This document shows, one piece after another, positions 9,440 to 18,853 of a stretch of 22,931 nucleotides of DNA. Numbering within the stretch: the first letter of the stretch is position 1; each line of letters starts with the position of its first letter. The stretch covers positions 1-22,931 of the forward strand of contig JABCPU010000874.1 of NCBI GenBank assembly GCA_016800925.1. The letters run 5' to 3'. The notes below the pieces were generated by a model that made no database searches, had not been told where the DNA came from, and saw nothing but the letters and a program-made list of their open reading frames with translations. Position numbers and translations under genes: made by a program. Source of the DNA: Suillus spraguei (lineage: Eukaryota > Basidiomycota > Agaricomycetes > Boletales > Suillaceae).

Positions 9440-10026
9440 TAGCCCCTGGGCAAATTGTTGATGCAACATTTTGATATTTGCTCCATGACGAGTCGTGCCT
9501 TCGGACACGTTCGAAACACTAATTATATTGTGCTCTGCGTAAACCCCCTCCTTTGAGTCCTCTCACTCCTTGATTGCAGTAGATCATGTAGCCGGTGAAG
9601 CTTCCTTAGCGTTACACTGCCTTGGATATCTATGAACTGACTCGCAAACTTCAAACTCAGCCTCCGTTGGTTGTTTCCCTGAGCAGCTTCAAGGGGTCCG
9701 TACATTGATAGGTTCTCGGTCAAATCGCAAGGCCTGCGGGCTCTGAGCTTCACAATTCTTTGTCTGTGGGACAAGTGTATTGGTTAATAACGTGCTCACG
9801 CTGCTTCCCTTTGCCAACGTAACTGAACTGACAGCGAGATTGTATACCGCGTGACCCGCGTCTAAGATCCTTATGTCTTATGCACGAACCTTTGAAGCTG
9901 TGCCGAATTTCATCACTATGCAGCTCAAGACACGGCCCGGGAGCTCCGGGGTCGGGGATTGGCGTGAGTCTTGGTGACACAAAATTATATTCAACTTGAG
10001 GTCTACCAACAAATAGTTCAAGACTA
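9440..10026 (-). other. Right interior of the TIR element; weak minus-strand frames
   Basis: Two adjoining minus-strand frames (9980-9750 and 9774-9523) have protein-like stretches such as YGPLEAAQGNNQRRLSLKF and GSVTLRKLHRLHDLLQSRS. They overlap in different registers and lack a recognisable domain. They could be the remains of the element's own gene reading inwards from the right end. No DDE triad was seen. Confidence 0.25.
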
Positions 10027-10101
10027 GAACAAACATCGATCGGACTTCAAAATACGTCGCGGCAAATCGGCAAATCGAACCGTAACCTATCGTCCACCAT
10101 A
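10027..10101 (-). repeat. Right terminal inverted repeat
   Basis: Reverse complement of 7231-7305, ending CCTATCGTCCACCATA directly before the target duplicate ATATTC (10102-10107). Confidence 0.8.
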
Positions 10102-10144
10102 ATATTCACTCATGGATGGTTTCTTTAGAAGTTCACCGTAACTG

Positions 10145-10232
10145 GTCTTAGCCAGGTGGTTGCCACAGCAGAATCAAAATCTGTTTCTCCTGGACTGTGT
10201 AGGTTCGAAACCTGCCGACAATGAGTTTTTTT
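10145..10232 (+). pseudogene. tRNA-Leu(CAA)-like unit 8 (continuation of the interrupted array)
   Basis: Body 10145-10222. A-box TAGCCAGGTGG, anticodon arm GCAGA-ATCAAAA-TCTGT (CAA), B-box GGTTCGAAACC at 10202-10212, T-run 10226-10232. Its upstream spacer joins exactly to the spacer after unit 2 once the TIR element is removed, so it was the original neighbour of unit 2. Confidence 0.6.
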
Positions 10233-10271
10233 CTATCGGAACACACCTTGATATTCACTCGTGGATGGTTT

Positions 10272-11262
10272 TTTTACATAACTACTCCAATGGTACCACG
10301 ATAGTATCAATCTATGAGTTCGACGGGGTAACGCTGGAAACTGTCAGAAGTTCAGAGCTTCCTTTGAAGAGCGTACCGGTGTCATCAGTGGTCTAGCACT
10401 TTTATTCGATTGTGCTCTCCTCGCTGGCGCATCTCGGAATCAAGGAGTCCCGCCAGCGGCTCCTTGCTTCATTTCCACGTCGGTTCACCACCTAGGGTGA
10501 CCCTAAGATCTGCCTATGTGACATGCTGTCCGATGCCCAGGCCCTTGCCAGTATTTGACTCGCACAAGTGAAGCCTACCCCCGCATGTCTATCTATTCTT
10601 GCACTAACATTAATATTCTCTTACAGACCTGTGCCAGTGCACCTAAAAAAACTGATCTCCTCGATGTGTATGTTTTCATCATTTTGTTCATCACCACTCC
10701 ATTAATTCCTTATTGCAATCCGATGCAGCATGCCGTGCCGTGCGCTGAAATTTGCTCCCGCTCCACGCCGCCCTACAATATCCTCACAACAACGGACTTC
10801 CCTTCGCTACTTCGTCAAACTCCTTCTCGCACGAACACAATTCGGAATGATCAACCCTGTGATCCCCTGAATGTACGTTTCTTTTATTTATTTCCTTCAC
10901 ATCTGACTTGACGATCTCCCTGCACTTCCCTGCCACATCTGCCCCGCCTCCCAACTACCCCTCGCCGCAGGAAATAGCTAAGACGCATTCACCTATGAAC
11001 ATATGAATGCCCATGAGAATGCAAGTGTCCACTATCATCATCGCATTTTTAACTAGGTTTTTAGGCTCGACCGCCTGCCACCGTTTCCATCGACTTTAAA
11101 GCACGCCTACATCACCCACCAGCTTGGTGGTTCATAATATCAACAAGTACATACCTGACGATGACCAGGTAATGCGTCAGAGTGTGTCAGCTACACAACA
11201 CAACTCACCTCAACGGATGTTAATTGAACAACGGCGAGGTGGGAAGAGACACGTAGTAAGTA
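10272..11262 (+). repeat. Dispersed repeat family A, third copy (middle and right part)
   Basis: It follows the spacer of tRNA-like unit 8 directly and matches repeat A from about 1312 to its end at 2300. Shared landmarks are GGCCCTTGCCAGTATTTGAC, CGCATGTCTATCTATTCTTG, CCATTAATTCCTTATTGCAA and GGAAGAGACACG. Relative to copy A the coding-like stretch (about 10750-10880) is shifted out of frame by a short deletion, so this copy is non-coding. Confidence 0.6.
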
Positions 11263-13165
11263 CACATGGGTCTACGGAGGATCTGTGACTGAGTGACAAA
11301 GGTGCTGTGTAGTACATAACAAGAAGCAAGAAGGATATATATCGGGAATGCGTGAATACTATGCAGGTCACGCGTTGCCGTATATCATTAATGAATGTCC
11401 CTCTCGCTCAGGGTAAAGAATTGTTACCTGAAGAAGACTACGTCCTTCACCGAACCCCGATGCACAATCATTAACAGCTTGCCATCGGAGAGCACAGAAG
11501 GGGTGGTTATGCTGTTACTCTTTTACTTCTGAATTGGCTTCGTGAATGTCTCCTGATATTACTCTTTTACATTTCTGGGTGTTCGGAAACAACGCGCTTG
11601 TAATCATGATTAAGACCTGCCAGTGAATACATGCCAAGATCGGGCTCGCCAGCCAGCTTTGATAACCTGGTACTTGTGACACTCAGGAAAAGATCTTTTT
11701 TCACATTGGAATGTTGTTTAGGGAAAAATCCTTGTTTATTGTCCAATAGGTCAGCTTCTAGGTTATATGTACAATAAAAGTACTTGGCACTTTTAGTATC
11801 ATGTGTCTCAAATTTCCAACGTCTGTGACTTGACGGAGGGTGAATTGGACAGAATCGGAGGTGTTACATTCAATGATTGTAATCTCCGAAACCGCTATCC
11901 AATGGCAGCTCATTGACCGCTATTCCGACGAGTTGAACAATGGCGTCATGTTTCAAGATGGCTGTAGGTGTCGGGTTTGCCGCCGTCGGAAGTGTGGTCA
12001 AAGTCGCGCTTAGTGGATATGAGTCACGAGATGTCACGTCCGGACACGAGTCGAGTACAGTGATTTAGTGGCCCTGCTCAGTTGTTGTCATACGGGGATA
12101 GAAGGAGCAGGAAGACCATGGATGGACAGTCAACGCGACGACAGCGAGAGAGACAAGAGTAGTGAAGCGCTGGGCTGGGCCGGGGGCGCATGCCTTGTAG
12201 TACGTGCACTATATCCAACTATCGAAACGCATTTCCCAAGTATAGGGTGAAAATAAGGATGGAGAAGTTCTGAGACTCAGATTGATAGTGCGTCTATAGA
12301 GTAACTCCTGAATTCTGGGATGACCATTCGTCCGGCGGAAGTGACCTGGGCCAGCGCATCCAACTTTGGCATGGATTTCTTATCACGGATAATCCTGTCT
12401 GCAGAACGTTAGGCCCGTCCCTAAAAAAGAAAAAGCACGCAGCCACCCGGGTCACATCGAGAACATGAAGCTTTTATTAAAGTACAAGACGTTATATTAC
12501 ATACCCAAGTATCTGATCGGACATCGCGGTTCCAACTGCAACACTGTCTCGACGATTAACCTAACATTCTGCAAACGGAAAGAAGACGTACATTTTGATT
12601 TAATGGATTGGCGGGACAACCTCTGCGGAGAGCCATTAGCTCATATTTTGAACGGATGAGTTGAAGTGCTACACTCGATCTTCCTGGAAGCGATTTACCA
12701 GACACAAAAATAGAGGTATTTGTGTGGGGCCCAACGTTGACATGGACACGTGGGCCGCCGCCATGTTGCTGGTTCCATGTGAGCGCGCCAGAACGCCGGC
12801 GCATGCTTTACAATGACGCCATAAGACTAGCTAGTATCATTTTCACAACTTGAACTCGTTAGGAGGAGCAGTCGATGGATCATGCGATCCATCTATACAT
12901 CTGCATTCAGTTCAGTCCACTGTGCGCGAGTGGGATAGCAGGAACTTTGTGGGGTTGGAACAACGTCGCGCAAATAGGAATTACGTCTCCATTTAGCGTC
13001 TGCCCAAGATCGTCGGACTGCAGAGGAACTTCAGAACAGTGACATTGTATGAACATCGCACACGCTAACGCCGATTCTGGAGTGCTACAAGTGTTATCAA
13101 AGCTTACGTCTCTTTCAAACGCAACTTGTCCACCTTTCACTTCAAACCTAGGCTGCTAGCACATA
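11263..13165. other. 1.9-kb spacer without recognisable gene
   Basis: Small open frames on both strands (for example plus 12068-12250 and 12465-12659, minus 12556-12804 and 12907-13140) have no splice context or motif I can support. No long repeat shared with the left half was seen. The right end should contain the promoter of the velvet gene starting at 13166, but no clear TATA box was found. Confidence 0.5.
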
Positions 13166-14305
13166 ATGCACCAGCTAACTCGTCGAACAACTCTATCACA
13201 CATCAATACACCCATCCATTTCAGTTCTGGTCAATTCCGGGGAAAATGTGTGCGTGCTGAGCTCGTCGAAATTCAAAAAGCGGACCTAGGGCGAAAGTGA
13301 CAACGGTGCCTCCTTCATGCATTTCCATGCAGCTGACCGTGCATGCAGGTATGCTCGTGTGGACAGACGCCCTCTGGATCCTCCACCAGTGGTCCAACTC
13401 AGGTTATACTACACACACAACGAGGGTACTGATAGCGAATCCGAACAAGAAGTTCAAGACTATGAGTAAGTTATTGCTACTCACGGTTCCTCCGATATTT
13501 ATTTTCATTTTACAGCGACGTACAAAATATTGGATTACTCTGCAATGTCGACTTGTTTTCAGTGCCTACTCAGCCCGATAACTCATCGGAGCCTGGCACC
13601 CTCCCTCACCAACTTTCCCCAGTAGTGCAAACCGTTTGCCTCCCCCCTGGCGGCTACCCACCACCTCCAATCTCGTCTACCTCTCAATTGCCTCCATTTA
13701 GCAATTCGAGTAGGGTTCTCGTGTCAGATGCTAAGCTGCCCCACCTTCAACCCTATGTCCATCTCGACCCATTTCAAACTCCCGAAGACACAAAATGTAC
13801 TACAGCACTATCAGGTGCCACCTTCGTTCAGCCAACTTGTATAGACTATGAAGGCAGGAGGGCTCTTGTCTTTCCATTCGCTGTATGTCTTTCATCACTA
13901 TCGAGAACTTGCTCTCACACGACCCATACAGGACCTTGCGGTGAAAATCGAGGGCGACTTCTTTCTCCGCTACCGCATCTTCGATCTCTTTTCGCGCATG
14001 TCAGGCCTAGTGGATGTTCCCGTGCAAGCCGAGTGCTACGGCGGTTCATTTCACATATATTCAACCAAAGAATTTCCTGGATTGCAACCTTCAACAGAGC
14101 TATCCAAGGTAACCAGGCACCATTTCAGAAGCGAATATTAATTGACAATTTGTCTCATTCCTAGCAACTTTCCAGATATGGTGTACGACTCAATACCCGC
14201 GAGACGGAACGCAAACGTAAGAAAAAGAGTTCTGGAAGTGGCGTCATTCCATCTCGAGCAAGCAAACGCAGGGTCGCAAGGATTCCGCAGGATGGGAGCG
14301 AATGA
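13166..14305 (+). CDS. Velvet-domain regulator (VosA/VelB-like family)
   Basis: Exons 13166-13296, 13349-13465, 13516-13882, 13932-14108 and 14165-14305; introns of 52, 50, 49 and 56 bp, all GT...AG; 310 aa. All phases join without a stop, and the ATG at 13166 is the first in frame. Velvet motifs appear in order: RAELVEIQKADLGRKYARVD (split by intron 1), RRPLDPPPVVQLRLY, QNIGLLCNVDLF, then after a Pro/Ser-rich insert GATFVQP, DLAVKIEGDFFLRYRIFDLF, YSTKEFPGLQPSTELSK and LSRYGVRLNTRETER. A basic run RKRKKKS close to the C-terminus is a likely nuclear signal. Velvet proteins are nuclear DNA-binding regulators of fungal development, spore formation and secondary metabolism, usually as homo- or heterodimers. 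Which subfamily this is cannot be settled by eye. Confidence 0.93.
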
Positions 14306-14669
14306 GATTGAGTTTACTACGGTTACGGATTAAGACGATTGGGCTTAAGGACTCGGCATATTCTTTTGGTTTTCTGTTGGAAATTTCATTGTATCTTACA
14401 GTTGCATATGTGCGCATACACGGATCGAGCATATATATACTCTGACTTGGTTGGTTCTACTTGTGTGAGGTCCATACTGGCATGCGGCTCACTGCCCACA
14501 CGAACGGAAGATCTGAGCCACCGCGAAGGCACACTAGTGAGCCGACAGTTAGATGACATGGAGAAATTCGCTCACGCTTCGCATTAGCGTCGTCTTTCGA
14601 CAGGCCATCGAACACTCCCTGTTCAAGTTCAGCGGGGCACCAATCATCGTTACCGTATTCTTTGGTAAT
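14306..14669. other. Intergenic region between convergent genes
   Basis: It separates the velvet stop (plus strand) from the stop of the minus-strand hypothetical gene. It should hold both 3' UTRs. Overlapping open frames on both strands here show no coding features. Confidence 0.5.
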
Positions 14670-15317
14670 CTATTCATCAGTCGCCATGCCGGCTTCAGCC
14701 GCTCTCGTATCCATTTCTTTAGCTGCCCATTCCTCGAACCCTTCTCCGGGCATCCAATTATCACACTCACACTCGCATGTAGTAGTGGTTTCGTAATCTT
14801 GTTCAGACACTTCAAGTTCAGAGCCCCTCTCGGTATCCCTGATAGGCATCGTCTTCGCCTTCGCTTTCCGTAGGGGGTTCTTTATTCCAGACATCATTTT
14901 AGCTCCGCTGGCACCTAAATCACCCTCGGATGCAGCTTTGGAAAGTAGCTTATCCCCCACTTTGTCAGGAATATCCTTCTCCAGTCGGGAAATCTGTAAA
15001 TCCATATGAATTCGATGTTTTTGACCTATAAATATTTCTTACTTTCACTTTCAACTCTGTTGGCTGCTCCTCGGCCGTACTGGCTGGGGTAGGAGCCGGG
15101 GTAGAACCTTCTGGACTGTCGGGGGGAATACCCCACTTCGTACCAGCAGACTTTACCTTGTATGGCGGCTGACCGGATGAAATACATGTTATTATGGGAT
15201 GAGGAGAGTAGATCCACTTGCCCTTGTGGTTGTATCCTTCGCAGTCGTGCTCTTGGGCATAGTGGTCATAGGTCAATGACAGAATATTTCAAACTCGGCG
15301 GAACTCCATTGCGTCAT
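14670..15317 (-). CDS. Hypothetical protein, minus strand, with an apparent one-base frame break
   Basis: The C-terminal exon 14993-14670 and the preceding exon (ending at 15043) are joined by a 49-bp intron, 14994-15042 (GTAAGA...TTACAG), in phase. The frame is protein-like: YDHYAQEHDCEGYNHKGKW, then KVKSAGTKWGIPPDSPEG, a Pro/Thr/Ala linker, ISRLEKDIPDKVGDKLLS, and an acidic tail with a C-E-C-E-C cluster ending at TAG. Upstream, this frame has no ATG before a stop, whereas the ATG at 15317 opens MTQWSSAEFEIFCH, which lies one base out of register with the rest. One missing base around 15274-15279 would explain it. The gene follows the BAH-PHD gene on the same strand after 150 bp. The protein family is not recognised. 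It may be an active gene with a sequence error or a recent pseudogene. Confidence 0.55.
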
Positions 15318-15467
15318 ATACCCCTGAGAATCGCACTTTGGGTGGCTATGTAGTTGTAGTATTATGTGTACTGTGAATATGCTACATGGGTAGTTGTCTG
15401 GATTAAGCAACATGTACAGAATGAAAAGGATGAGTAGGATATCAATGCCTCTGCAATGTCCTTTGTA

Positions 15468-16833
15468 TCAAATAAGACTCTGGCACTGGGGGCACATAAA
15501 CACGGGAGAGCTCTTCCTCTCCGAGATTCCTTTGACCTTGATCTTATTCTTCCAGTCAGTAGGTAAAGAAGAACCGTCAAGCAAGCTGCAGTAAATCAGT
15601 TGGCGAGCCGCCACCACCGCTCTCACATTCCCAACAACGCCCCCAGCTTGCACACCTTTCACGATCTGCTGCTGAGCCATATTGATAAGCTCTGCCGGAA
15701 ATTGCTCAAGGGGATCTGAGATTGAAGATTCAGGTCCCTTTCTCCTTTTACGACTTGGTCGTGAGTCGACCAAGTCTTCGATAGTTAGCTTTTCATCTGT
15801 ATCGGGCCAACTTTCAAGAAACTTTCGGGCTCTGGCAGCTGCATTTAATCTCTTTGTCGGTCTTTGCAGACACTCTTGATGGTAGGCTGCGCGGCAAGCT
15901 GGACGTGGGCAGAAATGCATTACTGGGTCTCGATCGGGATTGTAAGATACACCGCAGCAACAAGCAGAACGCGTAATATTCGGCTGTCAAAGGGATGAAT
16001 ATCATCACTTCCACTTCAAGTAGAGGTATACTCACAAGGATTTTCCGAGCGCGGTATTCCAAGTCGAATCGACAGTAAAAAAAATCATTGTCGAACTCCT
16101 CTTGGTCGATGGCACGTTCATCGTATCTCATGACAGTTGCATGATCTACATAGGCAGAGTTCAAACTGATGCTGATGACGCGACATGAGATAGGAATTCA
16201 CCACAGAAACATTCCGAAGACACATAATCATAGTAATCTGACTTGATCCGTTCATATTGGCCGCAGCCACTGACATCGCTTTTGATACTTTAGGACATAT
16301 CGTTCACAGATGTCAATTCTCCATGCACTTACAAGGACTTGATCACAGAGTTGACTTCCTGAGGCGACCAGAACCACTGCACGAGAGCCCACACCTGCAT
16401 CATGGCTGAGTGAAGATGATACCAGTCAGGTCAGTGGCGAGACATACATCTTCTTCGTTTCTTGCCCTAATTTGTTTGATTTTACCAATCCAATACACAG
16501 TTGCCTCGTACAATTTGCCCGGAAGCACCCCATGCGGTAGAATGAACGCGCTGTTGGAGGTCAGCATTTGCTGCGTCTTAGTGTTACAAAGGTTAGACAC
16601 GAACGTATTTTGAACGGAAAATGTATGCGGGGTCCCCTCCGTCTCATCAAAGACTAAAATCCAAACAGTCACTACGTCAAGTTGGAAAAAAAAAACAGTG
16701 AAAATCTCGCACCTACAAACGAGGCAAATTCGTGCATCGACTTCCATTCGCTATCGGTGGGTATACCGATTGTACACTTTGATTTGGAGGCCTTCTTATG
16801 AGTGAAAAAAGACTTCTTCTTACGCCGAGACAT
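15468..16833 (-). CDS. BAH domain plus PHD-type zinc finger protein (chromatin reader)
   Basis: Model (minus strand): exons 16833-16713, 16671-16605, 16550-16448, 16394-16333, 16287-16202, 16145-16036 and 15983-15468; introns 41, 54, 53, 45, 56 and 52 bp; 354 aa. All phases agree. The N-terminus MSRRKKKSFF is basic; an in-frame ATG at 16875 would add 14 residues. BAH blocks: HTFSVQNTAFILPHGV, YWIGKIKQIRARNEEDVWAL, VQWFWSPQEVNSVIKSF, GCGQYERIKSDYYDYVSSEC and YDERAIDQEEF. A PHD-like finger starts at ACCCGVSYNPDRDPVMHFCP with AYHQECL, and its last CxxC (FMCPQC) comes only at the C-terminus after a long basic insert (SRKRRKGP). Intron 2 uses the weak donor GTTCGT, chosen because it removes a non-domain stretch and keeps phase. 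BAH and PHD modules bind nucleosomes or methylated histone tails; the specificity here is unknown. Confidence 0.88.
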
Positions 16834-17077
16834 GTTGGAAAGTGAAGATAGAGACGAAAGTTTGAATTTCAGCACTCAACGCCTCTTGACGTTGTCCGAG
16901 TTCAATCTATAAAACGCGAAAAAACCTGAAGAAACGCGTCTGTGGCGTTGGCAAAGGAACATTGAAATACAGTTGATGATGTAATCATTCGGTTAATTAA
17001 ATGTTCAAGTGCAACACCCTAAGCCCTGGCGCACTACATACAAGTGCACCGATTTTTGTTCTGAGACAGTGCCCACT
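16834..17077. promoter_or_regulatory. Shared divergent promoter region (244 bp)
   Basis: The start codons of the BAH-PHD gene (minus) and the HVA22-like gene (plus) are 244 bp apart, so this interval must contain both promoters. TATAAAA at 16908-16914 is oriented towards the plus-strand gene. No TATA box was seen for the minus-strand gene. Confidence 0.55.
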
Positions 17078-18173
17078 ATGCTCTTTTATTTCACATCTTG
17101 TGTGATTAGGTATGTCTTCTCATATATTCAGAGAGCTACATATCGATGTGGTGTTTAGTTCGGTTGTCGTTTTCCTTTATCCTGGCTATGCCTCCTACAA
17201 GACCCTTTCCCAGAGACCAGCCTCTGAGGAGGATTTAGAGCGATGGCTCATGTATTGGTCTGTACTTGGATGTATTGTTGGCGTCGAGTACGCTGCAGAG
17301 TGGCTCGTTTCATGGTCAGTCGGTTTACATCGATGGTATCAATGCTGAGGTTTTGATGCACCCCTTGCGCATGTCAATAGGGTACCATTCTACTACCTCG
17401 TGAAGACCATATTTCTTCTCTATCTAGCACTCCCGCAAACGTGCGGCTCATCCTACCTCTACATCAACCACCTTGAACCATTCTTCCATAAACATGAATC
17501 CCAGATCGATGCAACGCTCGCATCTTTCAAAACTCGTATTTATTCCTTCATCCAACAAAGGTTTCGCACTTTATGGGATGCGCTTGCTGCAACAATCGGT
17601 CAACAGCAACAGGCCCAGTTCACTCCTGCGGGCGGGGTGACAGACACCGGTGTACCCCCAACTTTGGCTGACCCTGCGTCTGGGCCTGCTCGACTTGCCA
17701 TGGGGCTCTGGCACTCGTACGGCCCAGCGATCGTCGCTTCCGGGACAGCACTGCTGCGCCAAGGTGCTGCGGCAGCCGGAACGCCTGCTGACCAAGGCTG
17801 GAATACTCCCGCAAACACCTTCGCAAGGCATTCTGGTGCAGGTCATCAGGGGTCCTTGAAAGATCGTAAGCGCGAGCTTGAAGCTGAGCTTGCATTCATC
17901 AATTCGGCAGAGCGTCCTGCTGTCCTGACTCCTCCCGCTTCAGGCTCCGTCCAGCCACCCTCTCGTTCATCTTCGGACTATGAGTTGCGGGAGCGTGGGT
18001 CCAGCTTTGTTGGGCGATTTGAAGAAGTAGACGTCCCTAGCGATGCAGAGGGATATGATGTTGATGGTGACTCTGGTCGGGAGAGTCGTGACAGGCCTGA
18101 AGTGAAGAAGGCTGGGAGCTGGTTTGGTGGCTGGGGTGGCGCGGCGCCAAGCAAGGGCGGAAAGTCAGATTAG
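17078..18173 (+). CDS. TB2/DP1/HVA22 family membrane-shaping protein (REEP/Yop1-like)
   Basis: Model: exons 17078-17109, 17159-17314 and 17381-18173; introns of 49 bp (GTATGT...TTTAG) and 66 bp (GTCAGT...AATAG); 326 aa. The first exon gives MLFYFTSCVISSVVVFLYPG, the hydrophobic entry of the family. Typical blocks follow: YASYKTLSQRPASEEDLERW, LMYWSVLGCIVGVEYAAEW, LVSWVPFYYLVKTIFLLYLA, LPQTCGSSYLYINHLEPFF. From about residue 150 the chain is Gln, Ala, Gly and Ser-rich with an acidic stretch and ends in GGWGGAAPSKGGKSD; it is probably disordered and longer than in yeast Yop1 (about 180 aa). Family members insert as hairpins in ER membranes and stabilise tubule curvature. An ATG inside intron 1 (17112) is in frame with exon 2, so an intron-retained transcript could also be translated. 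Confidence 0.92.
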
Positions 18174-18853
18174 TGGAAGCTTGACGATTCTGGGGTGTGT
18201 ATCATAGTGATGTAGTCATATTTAAATTTGCACAAAACGTAGACATAAGTGGTACATACTACTGTGTAATTATGATAATTGTTGTATCCTTTGATGCGGA
18301 TAGTCAGACGATCATTGCCCCAGTTCGCACCCGTTTTTAAACGATCAGATCGGATCAATACAATAAGTGACCCCCTTTTCTCCGTTAGACGACAGGGTGG
18401 AACGAGCCGGAGAATACTTACATCTTGAGGTCGCTCTAAGACCAGGAGGCTGGCGATATGAGCGTTATATATGAACACATATAGTACGTACGGCTTCTTA
18501 TCACGAACCCTGAATTGTACTATAGCGAAAACGTGTAAGGCAGTGGTGTAACATTGAATTGTACTATAGCGAAAATATCTAAGGTAGTATACTAACAAGG
18601 CTGGAAGTATTCAGCATCGACGTAGAACGTAACTATCTTAAGAGGCGCAACCGCGGCATGGGAGTTTTAGTAGTCTCGGATGAAATGTGAGAGCGGAAGC
18701 AGAATTACGTAAGACTCTATCTAATTTCATTCCTCTAGAAAGACTTAAAGTCAGGGACGGACATAATGCAAGGTCATTTGGCTCCTTTTCCTTTTTTCCT
18801 TTGCTTAACTCTACGTGTTTTGGTTGCATCAGATACCTACCGGGGCTAAAGTC
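18174..18853. other. Intergenic region, 3' UTR of HVA22-like gene and promoter of the Zn2Cys6 gene
   Basis: No gene is supported. A minus-strand frame of 142 codons (18170-18598) has AT-driven composition rich in Tyr and Ile and no motif. The interval includes a two-copy tandem repeat at 18511-18597. No clear TATA box was identified for the downstream gene. Confidence 0.5.
18511..18597 (+). repeat. Two-copy imperfect tandem repeat, 44-bp period
   Basis: TGAATTGTACTATAGCGAAA occurs at 18511 and again at 18555. Both copies continue with similar ...TAAGG(C/T)AGT...TAACA tails. It could be a simple duplication or a pair of regulator binding sites upstream of the transcription factor gene. Confidence 0.65.

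Larger units (their letters stand above)
7231..10101. mobile_element. 2.87-kb terminal-inverted-repeat element inserted in the tRNA-like array
   Basis: The left end 7231-7305 (TATGGTGGACAATAGGTTAC...) is the reverse complement of the right end 10027-10101 with about seven mismatches in 75 bp. The element is flanked on both sides by ATATTC (7225-7230 and 10102-10107). Removing it and one ATATTC restores the array spacer ...CTTGATATTCACTCATGG, seen uninterrupted at 8952-8970 (with one base different) and 10247-10264. Inside are about 700 bp of unrecognised sequence, the second retropepsin-like segment (8033-8700), five tRNA-like units (8696-9373), and 9440-10020 with weak minus-strand frames. 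No transposase was recognised, so it is presumably non-autonomous. A 6-bp duplication is unusual among fungal cut-and-paste families; superfamily not assigned. Confidence 0.8.

Noticed and set aside
7231..10101. CRISPR array or plasmid-type iterons for the tandem units
   Set aside because: Units are about 145 bp with tRNA-like bodies and the genome is eukaryotic. Spacers are themselves repeated, not unique.
7000..10232. Functional tRNA genes
   Set aside because: Acceptor stems are mismatched at two or more central positions in the units examined, D arms are short, and one unit lacks the anticodon arm. The boxes are kept but the fold is not.
10555..10911. 118-codon plus-strand ORF in repeat copy C as a real gene
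   Set aside because: The corresponding frame in copy A is different and better, the start is in an intron-like region, and copies differ by frame-shifting indels.
16448..16671. Uninterrupted BAH exon through 16551-16604
   Set aside because: The read-through inserts 18 residues that do not look like the domain. Removing 54 bp with a branch-like CTGAC and CAACAG acceptor gives a smooth BAH block, although the donor GTTCGT is weak.
17112..17348. HVA22-like gene starting at 17112 and ending at 17348 as a separate ORF
   Set aside because: The spliced model from 17078 gives the expected hydrophobic family N-terminus and joins exon 3 through a good intron, whereas the simple ORF cuts the domain in two.
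18170..18598. Minus-strand 142-codon ORF
   Set aside because: Low-complexity Tyr/Ile-rich translation of AT-rich DNA, no motif, no splice context, and it overlaps a 3' UTR.
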